64,000 nucleotides of DNA from Limanda limanda (taxonomy: Eukaryota > Chordata > Actinopteri > Pleuronectiformes > Pleuronectidae): assembly GCF_963576545.1 (NCBI RefSeq), contig NW_026870470.1, positions 1-64,000 of the forward strand. The letters run 5' to 3'. Position 1 is the first letter of the stretch, and every line of letters begins with the position of its first letter. The translations under genes and the position numbers were made by a program. Under the pieces are notes generated by a model. It was not told the origin of the DNA, searched no databases, and worked only from the letters and a program-made list of their open reading frames with translations. Positions 49,314 to 63,083 of this stretch are shown here, piece after piece.

Positions 49314-52300
49314 GCGCGCATCGATCGGTACCATCCTTGAGCTTCTCCGACTTTCGGAAGGGTTAGGGTTAGGGTTAGGGATGAAAGCACATAGGAGAAA
49401 GAGATATTCTTGAATAACTTTTTTTGTGAAGGTCGGAGAGACTTGGAAAGTGGTTGCATCTGGACTAATTTGGGTCCTGCGGATCGATTGGTACCATCCC
49501 CGAGCTTGTACGACCTTCGGAAGAGGTCGACCGACGAAATTCCCCCAAATCTGAGGAGATATTCTTGAATAACTGTTTTTGTGAAGGACGGAGAGACTTG
49601 CAAGTAGGCTCTACCCCCACTAAATGGGGTAGCGCGCATCGATCGGTACCATCCTTGAGCTTCTCCGACTTTCGGAAGGGTTAGGGTTAGGGTTAGGGAT
49701 GAAAGCACATAGGAGAAAGAGATATTCTTGAATAACTTTTTTTGTGAAGGTCGGAGAGACTTGCAAGTAGGCTCTACCCCCACTAAATGGGGTTGCGCGC
49801 ATCGATCGGTACCATCCTTGAGCTTCTCCGACTTTCGGAAGGGTTAGGGTTAGGGTTAGGGATGAAAGCACATAGGAGAAAGAGATATTCTTGAATAACT
49901 TTTTTTGTGAAGGTCGGAGAGACTTGGAAAGTGGTTGCATCTGGACTAATTTGGGTCCTGCAGATCGATTGGTACCATCCCCGAGCTTGTACGACCTTCG
50001 GAAGAGGTCGACCGACGAAATTCCCCCAAATCTGAGGAGATATTCTTGAATAACTTTTTTTGTGAAGGTCGGAGAGACTTGCAAGTAGGCTCTACCCCCA
50101 CTAAATGGGGTAGCGCGCATCGATCGGTACCATCCTTGAGCTTCTCCGACTTTCGGAAGGGTTAGGGTTAGGGTTAGGGATGAAAGCACATAGGAGAAAG
50201 AGATATTCTTGAATAACTTTTTTTGTGAAGGTCGGAGAGACTTGGAAAGTGGTTGCATCTGGACTAATTTGGGTCCTGCGGATCGATTGGTACCATCCCC
50301 GAGCTTGTACGACCTTTGGAAGAGGTCGACCGACGAAATTCCCCCAAATCTGAGGAGATATTCTTGAATAACTTTTTTTGTGAAGGTCGGAGAGACTTGC
50401 AAGTAGGCTCTACCCCCACTAAATGGGGTAGCGCGCATCGATCGGTACCATCCTTGAGCTTCTCCGACTTTCGGAAGGGTTAGGGTTAGGGTTAGGGATG
50501 AAAGCACATAGGAGAAAGAGATATTCTTGAATAACTTTTTTTGTGAAGGTCGGAGAGACTTGCAAGTAGGCTCTACCCCCACTAAATGGGGTTGCGCGCA
50601 TCGATCGGTACCATCCTTGAGCTTCTCCGACTTTCGGAAGGGTTAGGGTTAGGGTTAGGGATGAAAGCACATAGGAGAAAGAGATATTCTTGAATAACTT
50701 TTTTTGTGAAGGTCGGAGAGACTTGGAAAGTGGTTGCATCTGGACTAATTTGGGTCCTGCGGATCGATTGGTACCATCCCCGAGCTTGTACGACCTTCGG
50801 AAGAGGTCGACCGACGAAATTCCCCCAAATCTGAGGAGATATTCTTGAATAACTTTTTTTGTGAAGGTCGGAGAGACTTGCAAGTAGGCTCTACCCCCAC
50901 TAAATGGGGTAGCGCGCATCGATCAGTACCATCCTTGAGCTTCTCCGACTTTCGGAAGGGTTAGGGTTAGGGTTAGGGATGAAAGCACATAGGAGAAAGA
51001 GATATTCTTGAATAACTTTTTTTGTGAAGGTCGGAGAGACTTGCAAGTAGGCTCTACCCCCACTAAATGGGGTAGCGCGCATCGATCGGTACCATCCTTG
51101 AGCTTCTCCGACTTTCGGAAGGGTTAGGGTTAGGGTTAGGGATGAAAGCACATAGGAGAAAGAGATATTCTTGAATAACTTTTTTTGTGAAGGTCGGAGA
51201 GACTTGGAAAGTGGTTGCATCTGGACTAATTTGGGTCCTGCGGATCGATTGGTACCATCCCCGAGCTTGTACGACCTTCGGAAGAGGTCGACCGACGAAA
51301 TTCCCCCAAATCTGAGGAGATATTCTTGAATAACTTTTTTTGTGAAGGTCGGAGAGACTTGCAAGTAGGCTCTACCCCCACTAAATGGGGTAGCGCGCAT
51401 CGATCGGTACCATCCTTGAGCTTCTCCGACTTTCGGAAGGGTTAGGGTTAGGGTTAGGGATGAAAGCACATAGGAGAAAGAGATATTCTTGAATAACTTT
51501 TTTTGTGAAGGTCGGAGAGACTTGCAAGTAGGCTCTACCCCCACTAAATGGGGTTGCGCGCATCGATCGGTACCATCCTTTAGCTTCTCCGACTTTCGGA
51601 AGGGTTAGGGTTAGGGTTAGGGATGAAAGCACATAGGAGAAAGAGATATTCTTGAATAACTTTTTTTGTGAAGGTCGGAGAGACTTGGAAAGTGGTTGCA
51701 TCTGGACTAATTTGGGTCCTGCGGATCGATTGGTACCATCCCCGAGCTTGTACGACCTTCGGAAGAGGTCGACCGACGAAATTCCCCCAAATCTGAGGAG
51801 ATATTCTTGAATAACTTTTTTTGTGAAGGTCGGAGAGACTTGCAAGTAGGCTCTACCCCCACTAAATGGGGTAGCGCGCATCGATCGGTACCATCCTTGA
51901 GCTTCTCCGACTTTCGGAAGGGTTAGGGTTAGGGTTAGGGATGAAAGCACATAGGAGAAAGAGATATTCTTGAATAACTTTTTTTGTGAAGGTCGGAGAG
52001 ACTTGCAAGTAGGCTCTACCCCCACTAAATGGGGTAGCGGGCATCGATCGGTACCATCCTTGAGCTTCTCCGACTTTCGGAAGGGTTAGGGTTAGGGTTA
52101 GGGATGAAAGCACATAGGAGAAAGAGATATTCTTGAATAACTTTTTTTGTGAAGGTCGGAGAGACTTGGAAAGTGGTTGCATCTGGACTAATTTGGGTCC
52201 TGCGGATCGATTGGTACCATCCCCGAGCTTGTACGACCTTCGGAAGAGGTCGACCGACGAAATTCCCCCAAATCTGAGGAGATATTCTTGAATAACTTTT

Positions 52301-52517
52301 TTTGTGAAGGTCGGAGAGACTTGCAAGTAGGCTCTACCCCCACTAAATGGGGTAGCGCGCATCGATCGGCACCATCCTTGAGCTTCTCCGACTTTCGGAA
52401 GGGTTAGGGTTAGGGTTAGGGATGAAAGCACATAGGAGAAAGAGATATTCTTGAATAACTTTTTTTGTGAAGGTCGGAGAGACTTGCAAGTAGGCTCTAC
52501 CCCCACTAAATGGGGTT
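49314..52517 (+). repeat. 3,204 bp block, copy 3 of 3
   Basis: Unit starts: L49314 S49632 L49795 L50113 S50431 L50594 S50912 L51075 S51393 L51556 S51874 L52037 S52355. All barcodes of copy 2 recur at an offset of 5,119 bp (12 L + 8 S - 1). A private GCGGGCATC replaces GCGCGCATC at 52037. Confidence 0.93.
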
Positions 52518-55500
52518 GCGCGCATCGATCGGTACCATCCTTGAGCTTCTCCGACTTTCGGAAGGGTTAGGGTTAGGGTTAGGGATGAAAGCACATAGGA
52601 GAAAGAGATATTCTTGAATAACTTTTTTTGTGAAGGTCGGAGAGACTTGGAAAGTGGTTGCATCTGGACTAATTTGGGTCCTGCGGATCGATTGGTACCA
52701 TCCCCGAGCTTGTACGACCTTCGGAAGAGGTCGACCGACGAAATTCCCCCAAATCTGAGGAGATATTCTTGAATAACTTTTTTTGTGAAGGTCGGAGAGA
52801 CTTGCAAGTAGGCTCTACCCCCACTAAATGGGGTAGCGCGCATCGATCGGTACCATCCTTGAGCTTCTCCGACTTTCGGAAGGGTTAGGGTTAGGGTTAG
52901 GGATGAAAGCACATAGGAGAAAGAGATATTCTTGAATAACTTTTTTTGTGAAGGTCGGAGAGACTTGGAAAGTGGTTGCATCTGGACTAATTTGGGTCCT
53001 GCGGATCGATTGGTACCATCCCCGAGCTTGTACGACCTTCGGAAGAGGTCGACCGACGAAATTCCCCCAAATCTGAGGAGATATTCTTGAATAACTTTTT
53101 TTGTGAAGGTCGGAGAGACTTGCAAGTAGGCTCTACCCCCACTAAATGGGGTAGCGCGCATCGATCGGTACCATCCTTGAGCTTCTCCGACTTTCGGAAG
53201 GGTTAGGGTTAGGGTTAGGGATGAAAGCACATAGGAGAAAGAGATATTCTTGAATAACTTTTTTTGTGAAGGTCGGAGAGACTTGCAAGTAGGCTCTACC
53301 CCCACTAAATGGGGTTGCGCGCATCGATCGGTACCATCCTTGAGCTTCTCCGACTTTCGGAAGGGTTAGGGTTAGGGTTAGGGATGAAAGCACATAGGAG
53401 AAAGAGATATTCTTGAATAACTTTTTTTGTGAAGGTCGGAGAGACTTGGAAAGTGGTTGCATCTGGACTAATTTGGGTCCTGCGGATCGATTGGTACCAT
53501 CCCCGAGCTTGTACGACCTTCGGAAGAGGTCGACCGACGAAATTCCCCCAAATCTGAGGAGATATTCTTGAATAACTTTTTTTGTGAAGGTCGGAGAGAC
53601 TTGCAAGTAGGCTCTACCCCCACTAAATGGGGTTGCGCGCATCGATCGGTACCATCCTTGAGCTTCTCCGACTTTCGGAAGGGTTAGGGTTAGGGTTAGG
53701 GATGAAAGCACATAGGAGAAAGAGATATTCTTGAATAACTTTTTTTGTGAAGGTCGGAGAGACTTGGAAAGTGGTTGCATCTGGACTAATTTGGGTCCTG
53801 CGGATCGATTGGTACCATCCCCGAGCTTGTACGACCTTCGGAAGAGGTCGACCGACGAAATTCCCCCAAATCTGAGGAGATATTCTTGAATAACTTTTTT
53901 TGTGAAGGTCGGAGAGACTTGCAAGTAGGCTCTACCCCCACTAAATGGGGTAGCGCGCATCGATCGGTACCATCCTTGAGCTTCTCCGACTTTCGGAAGG
54001 GTTAGGGTTAGGGTTAGGGATGAAAGCACATAGGAGAAAGAGATATTCTTGAATAACTTTTTTGTGAAGGTCGGAGAGACTTGCAAGTAGGCTCTACCCC
54101 CACTAAATGGGGTAGCGCGCATCGATCGGTACCATCCTTGAGCTTCTCCGACTTTCGGAAGGGTTAGGGTTAGGGTTAGGGATGAAAGCACATAGGAGAA
54201 AGAGATATTCTTGAATAACTTTTTTTGTGAAGGTCGGAGAGACTTGGAAAGTGGTTGCATCTGGACTAATTTGGGTCCTGCGGATCGATTGGTACCATCC
54301 CCGAGCTTGTACGACCTTCGGAAGAGGTCGACCGACGAAATTCCCCCAAATCTGAGGAGATATTCTTGAATAACTTTTTTTGTGAAGGTCGGAGAGACTT
54401 GCAAGTAGGCTCTACCCCCACTAAATGGGGTAGCGCGCATCGATCGGTACCATCCTTGAGCTTCTCCGACTTTCGGAAGGGTTAGGGTTAGGGTTAGGGA
54501 TGAAAGCACATAGGAGAAAGAGATATTCTTGAATAACTTTTTTTGTGAAGGTCGGAGAGACTTGCAAGTAGGCTCTACCCCCACTAAATGGGGTAGCGCG
54601 CATCGATCGGTACCATCCTTGAGCTTCTCCGACTTTCGGAAGGGTTAGGGTTAGGGTTAGGGATGAAAGCACATAGGAGAAAGAGATATTCTTGAATAAC
54701 TTTTTTTGTGAAGGTCGGAGAGACTTGGAAAGTGGTTGCATCTGGACTAATTTGGGTCCTGCGGATCGATTGGTACCATCCCCGAGCTTGTACGACCTTC
54801 GGAAGAGGTCGACCGACGAAATTCCCCCAAATCTGAGGAGATATTCTTGAATAACTTTTTTTGTGAAGGTCGGAGAGACTTGCAAGTAGGCTCTACCCCC
54901 ACTAAATGGGGTAGCGCGCATCGATCGGCACCATCCTTGAGCTTCTCCGACTTTCGGAAGGGTTAGGGTTAGGGTTAGGGATGAAAGCACATAGGAGAAA
55001 GAGATATTCTTGAATAACTTTTTTTGTGAAGGTCAGAGAGACTTGCAAGTAGGCTCTACCCCCACTAAATGGGGTTGCGCGCATCGATCGGTACCATCCT
55101 TGAGCTTCTCCGACTTTCGGAAGGGTTAGGGTTAGGGTTAGGGATGAAAGCACATAGGAGAAAGAGATATTCTTGAATAACTTTTTTTGTGAAGGTCGGA
55201 GAGACTTGGAAAGTGGTTGCATCTGGACTAATTTGGGTCCTGCGGATCGATTGGTACCATCCCCGAGCTTGTACGACCTTCGGAAGAGGTCGACCGACGA
55301 AATTCCCCCAAATCTGAGGAGATATTCTTGAATAACTTTTTTTGTGAAGGTCGGAGAGACTTGCAAGTAGGCTCTACCCCCACTAAATGGGGTAGCGCGC
55401 ATCGATCGGTACCATCCTTGAGCTTCTCCGACTTTCGGAAGGGTTAGGGTTAGGGTTAGGGATGAAAGCACATAGGAGAAAGAGATATTCTTGAATAACT

Positions 55501-58436
55501 TTTTTTGTGAAGGTCGGAGAGACTTGGAAAGTGGTTGCATCTGGACTAATTTGGGTCCTGCGGATCGATTGGTACCATCCCCGAGCTTGTACGACCTTCG
55601 GAAGAGGTCGACCGACGAAATTCCCCCAAATCTGAGGAGATATTCTTGAATAACTTTTTTTGTGAAGGTCGGAGAGACTTGCAAGTAGGCTCTACCCCCA
55701 CTAAATGGGGTAGCGCGCATCGATCGGTACCATCCTTGAGCTTCTCCGACTTTCGGAAGGGTTAGGGTTAGGGTTAGGGATGAAAGCACATAGGAGAAAG
55801 AGATATTCTTGAATAACTTTTTTTGTGAAGGTCGGAGAGACTTGCAAGTAGGCTCTACCCCCACTAAATGGGGTTGCGCGCATCGATCGGTACCATCCTT
55901 GAGCTTCTCCGACTTTCGGAAGGGTTAGGGTTAGGGTTAGGGATGAAAGCACATAGGAGAAAGAGATATTCTTGAATAACTTTTTTTGTGAAGGTCGGAG
56001 AGACTTGGAAAGTGGTTGCATCTGGACTAATTTGGGTCCTGCGGATCGATTGGTACCATCCCCGAGCTTGTACGACCTTCGAAAGAGGTCGACCGACGAA
56101 ATTCCCCCAAATCTGAGGAGATATTCTTGAATAACTTTTTTTGTGAAGGTCGGAGAGACTTGCAAGTAGGCTCTACCCCCACTAAATGGGGTTGCGCGCA
56201 TCGATCGGTACCATCCTTGAGCTTCTCCGACTTTCGGAAGGGTTAGGGTTAGGGTTAGGGATGAAAGCACATAGGAGAAAGAGATATTCTTGAATAACTT
56301 TTTTTGTGAAGGTCGGAGAGACTTGGAAAGTGGTTGCATCTGGACTAATTTGGGTCCTGCGGATCGATTGGTACCATCCCCGAGCTTGTACGACCTTCGG
56401 AAGAGGTCGACCGACGAAATTCCCCCAAATCTGAGGAGATATTCTTGAATAACTTTTTTTGTGAAGGTCGGAGAGACTTGCAAGTAGGCTCTACCCCCAC
56501 TAAATGGGGTAGCGCGCATCGATCGGTACCATCCTTGAGCTTCTCCGACTTTCGGAAGGGTTAGGGTTAGGGTTAGGGATGAAAGCACATAGGAGAAAGA
56601 GATATTCTTGAATAACTTTTTTTGTGAAGGTCGGAGAGACTTGCAAGTAGGCTCTACCCCCACTAAATGGGGTAGCGCGCATCGATCGGTACCATCCTTG
56701 AGCTTCTCCGACTTTCGGAAGGGTTAGGGTTAGGGTTAGGGATGAAAGCACATAGGAGAAAGAGATATTCTTGAATAACTTTTTTTGTGAAGGTCGGAGA
56801 GACTTGGAAAGTGGTTGCATCTGGACTAATTTGGGTCCTGCGGATCGATTGGTACCATCCCCGAGCTTGTACGACCTTCGGAAGAGGTCGACCGACGAAA
56901 TTCCCCCAAATCTGAGGAGATATTCTTGAATAACTTTTTTTGTGAAGGTCGGAGAGACTTGCAAGTAGGCTCTACCCCCACTAAATGGGGTAGCGCGCAT
57001 CGATCGGTACCATCCTTGAGCTTCTCCGACTTTCGGAAGGGTTAGGGTTAGGGTTAGGGATGAAAGCACATAGGAGAAAGAGATATTCTTGAATAACTTT
57101 TTTTGTGAAGGTCGGAGAGACTTGCAAGTAGGCTCTACCCCCACTAAATGGGGTTGCGCGCATCGATCGGTACCATCCTTGAGCTTCTCCGACTTTCGGA
57201 AGGGTTAGGGTTAGGGTTAGGGATGAAAGCACATAGGAGAAAGAGATATTCTTGAATAACTTTTTTTGTGAAGGTCGGAGAGACTTGGAAAGTGGTTGCA
57301 TCTGGACTAATTTGGGTCCTGCGGATCGATTGGTACCATCCCCGAGCTTGTACGACCTTCGGAAGAGGTCGACCGACGAAATTCCCCCAAATCTGAGGAG
57401 ATATTCTTGAATAACTTTTTTTGTGAAGGTCGGAGAGACTTGCAAGTAGGCTCTACCCCCACTAAATGGGGTAGCGCGCATCGATCGGTACCAATCTTTG
57501 AGCTTCTCCGACTTTCGGAAGGGTTAGGGTTAGGGTTAGGGATGAAAGCACATAGGAGAAAGAGATATTCTTGAATAACTTTTTTTGTGAAGGTCGGAGA
57601 GACTTGCAAGTACGCTCTACCCCCACTAAATGGGGTAGCGCGCATCGATCGGTACCATCCTTGAGCTTCTCCGACTTCCGGAAGGGTTAGGGTTAGGGTT
57701 AGGGATGAAAGCACATAGGAGAAAGAGATATTCTTGAATAACTTTTTTTGTGAAGGTCGGAGAGACTTGGAAAGTGGTTGCATCTGGACTAATTTGGGTC
57801 CTGCGGATCGATTGGTACCATCCCCGAGCTTGTACGACCTTCGGAAGAGGTCGACCGACGAAATTCCCCCAAATCTGAGGAGATATTCTTGAATAACTTT
57901 TTTTGTGAAGGTCGGAGAGACTTGCAAGTAGGCTCTACCCCCACTAAATGGGGTAGCGCGCATCGATCGGTACCATCCTTGAGCTTCTCCGACTTTCGGA
58001 AGGGTTAGGGTTAGGGTTAGGGATGAAAGCACATAGGAGAAAGAGATATTCTTGAATAACTTTTTTTGTGAAGGTCGGAGAGACTTGGAAAGTGGTTGCA
58101 TCTGGACTAATTTGGGTCCTGCGGATCGATTGGTACCATCCCCGAGCTTGTACGACCTTCGGAAGAGGTCGACCGACGAAATTCCCCCAAATCTGAGGAG
58201 ATATTCTTGAATAACTTTTTTTGTGAAGGTCGGAGAGACTTGCAAGTAGGCTCTACCCCCACTAAATGGGGTAGCGCGCATCGATCGGTACCATCCTTGA
58301 GCTTCTCCGACTTTCGGAAGGGTTAGGGTTAGGGTTAGGGATGAAAGCACATAGGAGAAAGAGATATTCTTGAATAACTTTTTTTGTGAAGGTCGGAGAG
58401 ACTTGCAAGTAGGCTCTACCCCCACTAAATGGGGTT
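52518..58436 (+). repeat. Array segment: S/L mix with single-base variants
   Basis: Unit starts: L52518 L52836 S53154 L53317 L53635 S53953 L54115 S54433 L54596 S54914 L55077 L55395 S55713 L55876 L56194 S56512 L56675 S56993 L57156 S57474 L57638 L57956 S58274. S53953 has the same six-T run as S48353, 5,600 bp away. S54914 has CGGCACC and a private GGTCAGAGAG. L55876 has CTTCGAAAG. S57474 is an S*-type unit (GGTACCAATC and CAAGTACGC), but it is followed by two plain L units, so the rest of the cassette is absent. L57638 has ACTTCCGG. Confidence 0.92.
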
Positions 58437-59398
58437 GCGCGCATCGATCGGTACCATCCTTGAGCTTCTCCGACTTTCGGAAGGGTTAGGGTTAGGGTTA
58501 GGGATGAAAGCACATAGGAGAAAGAGATATTCTTGAATAACTTTTTTTGTGAAGGTCGGAGAGACTTGGAAAGTGGTTGCATCTGGACTAATTTGGGTCC
58601 TGCGGATCGATTGGTACCATCCCCGAGCTTGTACGACCTTCGGAAGAGGTCGACCGACGAAATTCCCCCAAATCTGAGGAGATATTCTTGAATAACTTTT
58701 TTTGTGAAGGTCGGAGAGACTTGCAAGTAGGCTCTACCCCCACTAAATGGGGTAGCGCACATCGATCAGTACCATCCTTGAGCTTCTCCGACTTTCGGAA
58801 GGGTTAGGGTTAGGGTTAGGGATGAAAGCACATAGGAGAAAGAGATATTCTTGAATAACTTTTTTTGTGAAGGTCGGAGAGACTTGCAAGTAGGCTCTAC
58901 CCCCACTAAATGGGGTAGCGCGCATCGATCGGTACCATCCTTGAGCTTCTCCGACTTTCGGAAGGGTTAGGGTTAGGGTTAGGGATGAAAGCACATAGGA
59001 GAAAGAGATATTCTTGAATAACTTTTTTTGTGAAGGTCGGAGAGACTTGGAAAGTGGTTGCATCTGGACTAATTTGGGTCCTGCGGATCGATTGGTACCA
59101 TCCCCGAGCTTGTACGACCTTCGGAAGAGGTCGACCGACGAAATTCCCCCAAATCTGAGGAGATATTCTTGAATAACTTTTTTTGTGAAGGTCGGAGAGA
59201 CTTGCAAGTAGGCTCTACCCCCACTAAATGGGGTAGCGCGCATCGATCGGTACCATCCTTGAGCTTCTCCGACTTTCGGAAGGGTTAGGGTTAGGGTTAG
59301 GGATGAAAGCACATAGGAGAAAGAGATATTCTTGAATAACTTTTTTTGTGAAGGTCGGAGAGACTTGCAAGTAGGCTCTACCCCCACTAAATGGGGTT
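58437..59398 (+). repeat. 962 bp L S L S block, copy 1
   Basis: Units are L58437 S58755 L58918 S59236. S58755 has a double marker in its head, GCGCACATC and GATCAGTACC. The block is directly followed by a second copy with the same markers. Confidence 0.92.
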
Positions 59399-60360
59399 GC
59401 GCGCATCGATCGGTACCATCCTTGAGCTTCTCCGACTTTCGGAAGGGTTAGGGTTAGGGTTAGGGATGAAAGCACATAGGAGAAAGAGATATTCTTGAAT
59501 AACTTTTTTTGTGAAGGTCGGAGAGACTTGGAAAGTGGTTGCATCTGGACTAATTTGGGTCCTGCGGATCGATTGGTACCATCCCCGAGCTTGTACGACC
59601 TTCGGAAGAGGTCGACCGACGAAATTCCCCCAAATCTGAGGAGATATTCTTGAATAACTTTTTTTGTGAAGGTCGGAGAGACTTGCAAGTAGGCTCTACC
59701 CCCACTAAATGGGGTAGCGCACATCGATCAGTACCATCCTTGAGCTTCTCCGACTTTCGGAAGGGTTAGGGTTAGGGTTAGGGATGAAAGCACATAGGAG
59801 AAAGAGATATTCTTGAATAACTTTTTTTGTGAAGGTCGGAGAGACTTGCAAGTAGGCTCTACCCCCACTAAATGGGGTAGCGCGCATCGATCGGTACCAT
59901 CCTTGAGCTTCTCCGACTTTCGGAAGGGTTAGGGTTAGGGTTAGGGATGAAAGCACATAGGAGAAAGAGATATTCTTGAATAACTTTTTTTGTGAAGGTC
60001 GGAGAGACTTGGAAAGTGGTTGCATCTGGACTAATTTGGGTCCTGCGGATCGATTGGTACCATCCCCGAGCTTGTACGACCTTCGGAAGAGGTCGACCGA
60101 CGAAATTCCCCCAAATCTGAGGAGATATTCTTGAATAACTTTTTTTGTGAAGGTCGGAGAGACTTGCAAGTAGGCTCTACCCCCACTAAATGGGGTAGCG
60201 CGCATCGATCGGTACCATCCTTGAGCTTCTCCGACTTTCGGAAGGGTTAGGGTTAGGGTTAGGGATGAAAGCACATAGGAGAAAGAGATATTCTTGAATA
60301 ACTTTTTTTGTGAAGGTCGGAGAGACTTGCAAGTAGGCTCTACCCCCACTAAATGGGGTT
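59399..60360 (+). repeat. 962 bp L S L S block, copy 2
   Basis: Units are L59399 S59717 L59880 S60198. S59717 carries the same GCGCACATC plus GATCAGTACC head as S58755, exactly 962 bp earlier. I see no difference between the two copies by eye, which suggests a recent duplication. Confidence 0.92.
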
Positions 60361-62121
60361 GCGCGCATCGATCGGTACCATCCTTGAGCTTCTCCGACTT
60401 TCGGAAGGGTTAGGGTTAGGGTTAGGGATGAAAGCACATAGGAGAAAGAGATATTCTTGAATAACTTTTTTTGTGAAGGTCGGAGAGACTTGCAAGTAGG
60501 CTCTACCCCCACTAAATGGGGTTGCGCGCATCGATCGGTACCATCCTTGAGCTTCTCCGACTTTCGGAAGGGTTAGGGTTAGGGTTAGGGATGAAAGCAC
60601 ATAGGAGAAAGAGATATTCTTGAATAACTTTTTTTGTGAAGGTCGGAGAGACTTGGAAAGTGGTTGCATCTGGACTAATTTGGGTCCTGCGGATCGATTG
60701 GTACCATCCCCGAGCTTGTACGACCTTCGGAAGAGGTCGACCGACGAAATTCCCCCAAATCTGAGGAGATATTCTTGAATAACTTTTTTTGTGAAGGTCG
60801 GAGAGACTTGCAAGTAGGCTCTACCCCCACTAAATGGGGTAGCGCGCATCGATCGGTACCATCCTTGAGCTTCTCCGACTTTCGGAAGGGTTAGGGTTAG
60901 GGTTAGGGATGAAAGCACATAGGAGAAAGAGATATTCTTGAATAACTTTTTTTGTGAAGGTCGGAGAGACTTGGAAAGTGGTTGCATCTGGACTAATTTG
61001 GGTCCTGCGGATCGATTGGTACCATCCCCGAGCTTGTACGACCTTCGGAAGAGGTCGACCGACGAAATTCCCCCAAATCTGAGGAGATATTCTTGAATAA
61101 CTTTTTTTGTGAAGGTCGGAGAGACTTGCAAGTAGGCTCTACCCCCACTAAATGGGGTAGCGCGCATCGATCGGTACCATCCTTGAGCTTCTCCGACTTT
61201 CGGAAGGGTTAGGGTTAGGGTTAGGGATGAAAGCACATAGGAGAAAGAGATATTCTTGAATAACTTTTTTTGTGAAGGTCGGAGAGACTTGCAAGTAGGC
61301 TCTACCCCCACTAAATGGGGTTGCGCGCATCGATCGGTACCATCCTTGAGCTTCTCCGACTTTCGGAAGGGTTAGGGTTAGGGTTAGGGATGAAAGCACA
61401 TAGGAGAAAGAGATATTCTTGAATAACTTTTTTTGTGAAGGTCGGAGAGACTTGGAAAGTGGTTGCATCTGGACTAATTTGGGTCCTGCGGATCGATTGG
61501 TACCATCCCCGAGCTTGTACGACCTTCGGAAGAGGTCGACCGACGAAATTCCCCCAAATCTGAGGAGATATTCTTGAATAACTTTTTTTGTGAAGGTCGG
61601 AGAGACTTGCAAGTAGGCTCTACCCCCACTAAATGGGGTTGCGCGCATCGATCGGTACCATCCTTGAGCTTCTCCGACTTTCGGAAGGGTTAGGGTTAGG
61701 GTTAGGGATGAAAGCACATAGGAGAAAGAGATATTCTTGAATAACTTTTTTTGTGAAGGTCGGAGAGACTTGGAAAGTGGTTGCATCTGGACTAATTTGG
61801 GTCCTGCGGATCGATTGGTACCATCCCCGAGCTTGTACGACCTTCGGAAGAGGTCGACCGACGAAATTCCCCCAAATCTGAGGAGATATTCTTGAATAAC
61901 TTTTTTTGTGAAGGTCGGAGAGACTTGCAAGTAGGCTCTACCCCCACTAAATGGGGTAGCGCGCATCGATCGGTACCATCCTTGAGCTTCTCCGACTTTC
62001 GGAAGGGTTAGGGTTAGGGTTAGGGATGAAAGCACATAGGAGAAAGAGATATTCTTGAATAACTTTTTTTGTGAAGGTCGGAGAGACTTGCAAGTAGGCT
62101 CTACCCCCACTAAATGGGGTT
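60361..62121 (+). repeat. Array segment between 962 bp blocks
   Basis: Unit starts: S60361 L60524 L60842 S61160 L61323 L61641 S61959. The first S follows another S directly, one of only eight S-S junctions in the window. No distinctive markers are seen, only GGGGTA or GGGGTT unit ends. Confidence 0.92.
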
Positions 62122-63083
62122 GCGCACATCGATCGGTACCATCCTTGAGCTTCTCCGACTTTCGGAAGGGTTAGGGTTAGGGTTAGGGATGAAAGCACAT
62201 AGGAGAAAGAGATATTCTTGAATAACTTTTTTTGTGAAGGTCGGAGAGACTTGGAAAGTGGTTGCATCTGGACTAATTTGGGTCCTGCGGATCGATTGGT
62301 ACCATCCCCGAGCTTGTACGACCTTCGGAAGAGGTCGACCGACGAAATTCCCCCAAATCTGAGGAGATATTCTTGAATAACTTTTTTTGTGAAGGTCGGA
62401 GAGACTTGCAAGTAGGCTCTACCCCCACTAAATGGGGTAGCGCACATCGATCAGTACCATCCTTGAGCTTCTCCGACTTTCGGAAGGGTTAGGGTTAGGG
62501 TTAGGGATGAAAGCACATAGGAGAAAGAGATATTCTTGAATAACTTTTTTTGTGAAGGTCGGAGAGACTTGCAAGTAGGCTCTACCCCCACTAAATGGGG
62601 TAGCGCGCATCGATCGGTACCATCCTTGAGCTTCTCCGACTTTCGGAAGGGTTAGGGTTAGGGTTAGGGATGAAAGCACATAGGAGAAAGAGATATTCTT
62701 GAATAACTTTTTTTGTGAAGGTCGGAGAGACTTGGAAAGTGGTTGCATCTGGACTAATTTGGGTCCTGCGGATCGATTGGTACCATCCCCGAGCTTGTAC
62801 GACCTTCGGAAGAGGTCGACCGACGAAATTCCCCCAAATCTGAGGAGATATTCTTGAATAACTTTTTTTGTGAAGGTTGGAGAGACTTGCAAGTAGGCTC
62901 TACCCCCACTAAATGGGGTAGCGCGCATCGATCGGTACCATCCTTGAGCTTCTCCGACTTTCGGAAGGGTTAGGGTTAGGGTTAGGGATGAAAGCACATA
63001 GGAGAAAGAGATATTCTTGAATAACTTTTTTTGTGAAGGTCGGAGAGACTTGCAAGTAGGCTCTACCCCCACTAAATGGGGTT
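62122..63083 (+). repeat. 962 bp L S L S block, copy 3 (dispersed)
   Basis: Units are L62122 S62440 L62603 S62921. S62440 has the GCGCACATC plus GATCAGTACC head. In this copy the preceding L62122 also has GCGCACATC, but with GATCGGTACC. L62603 has a private GAAGGTTGG near 62877. Confidence 0.9.
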
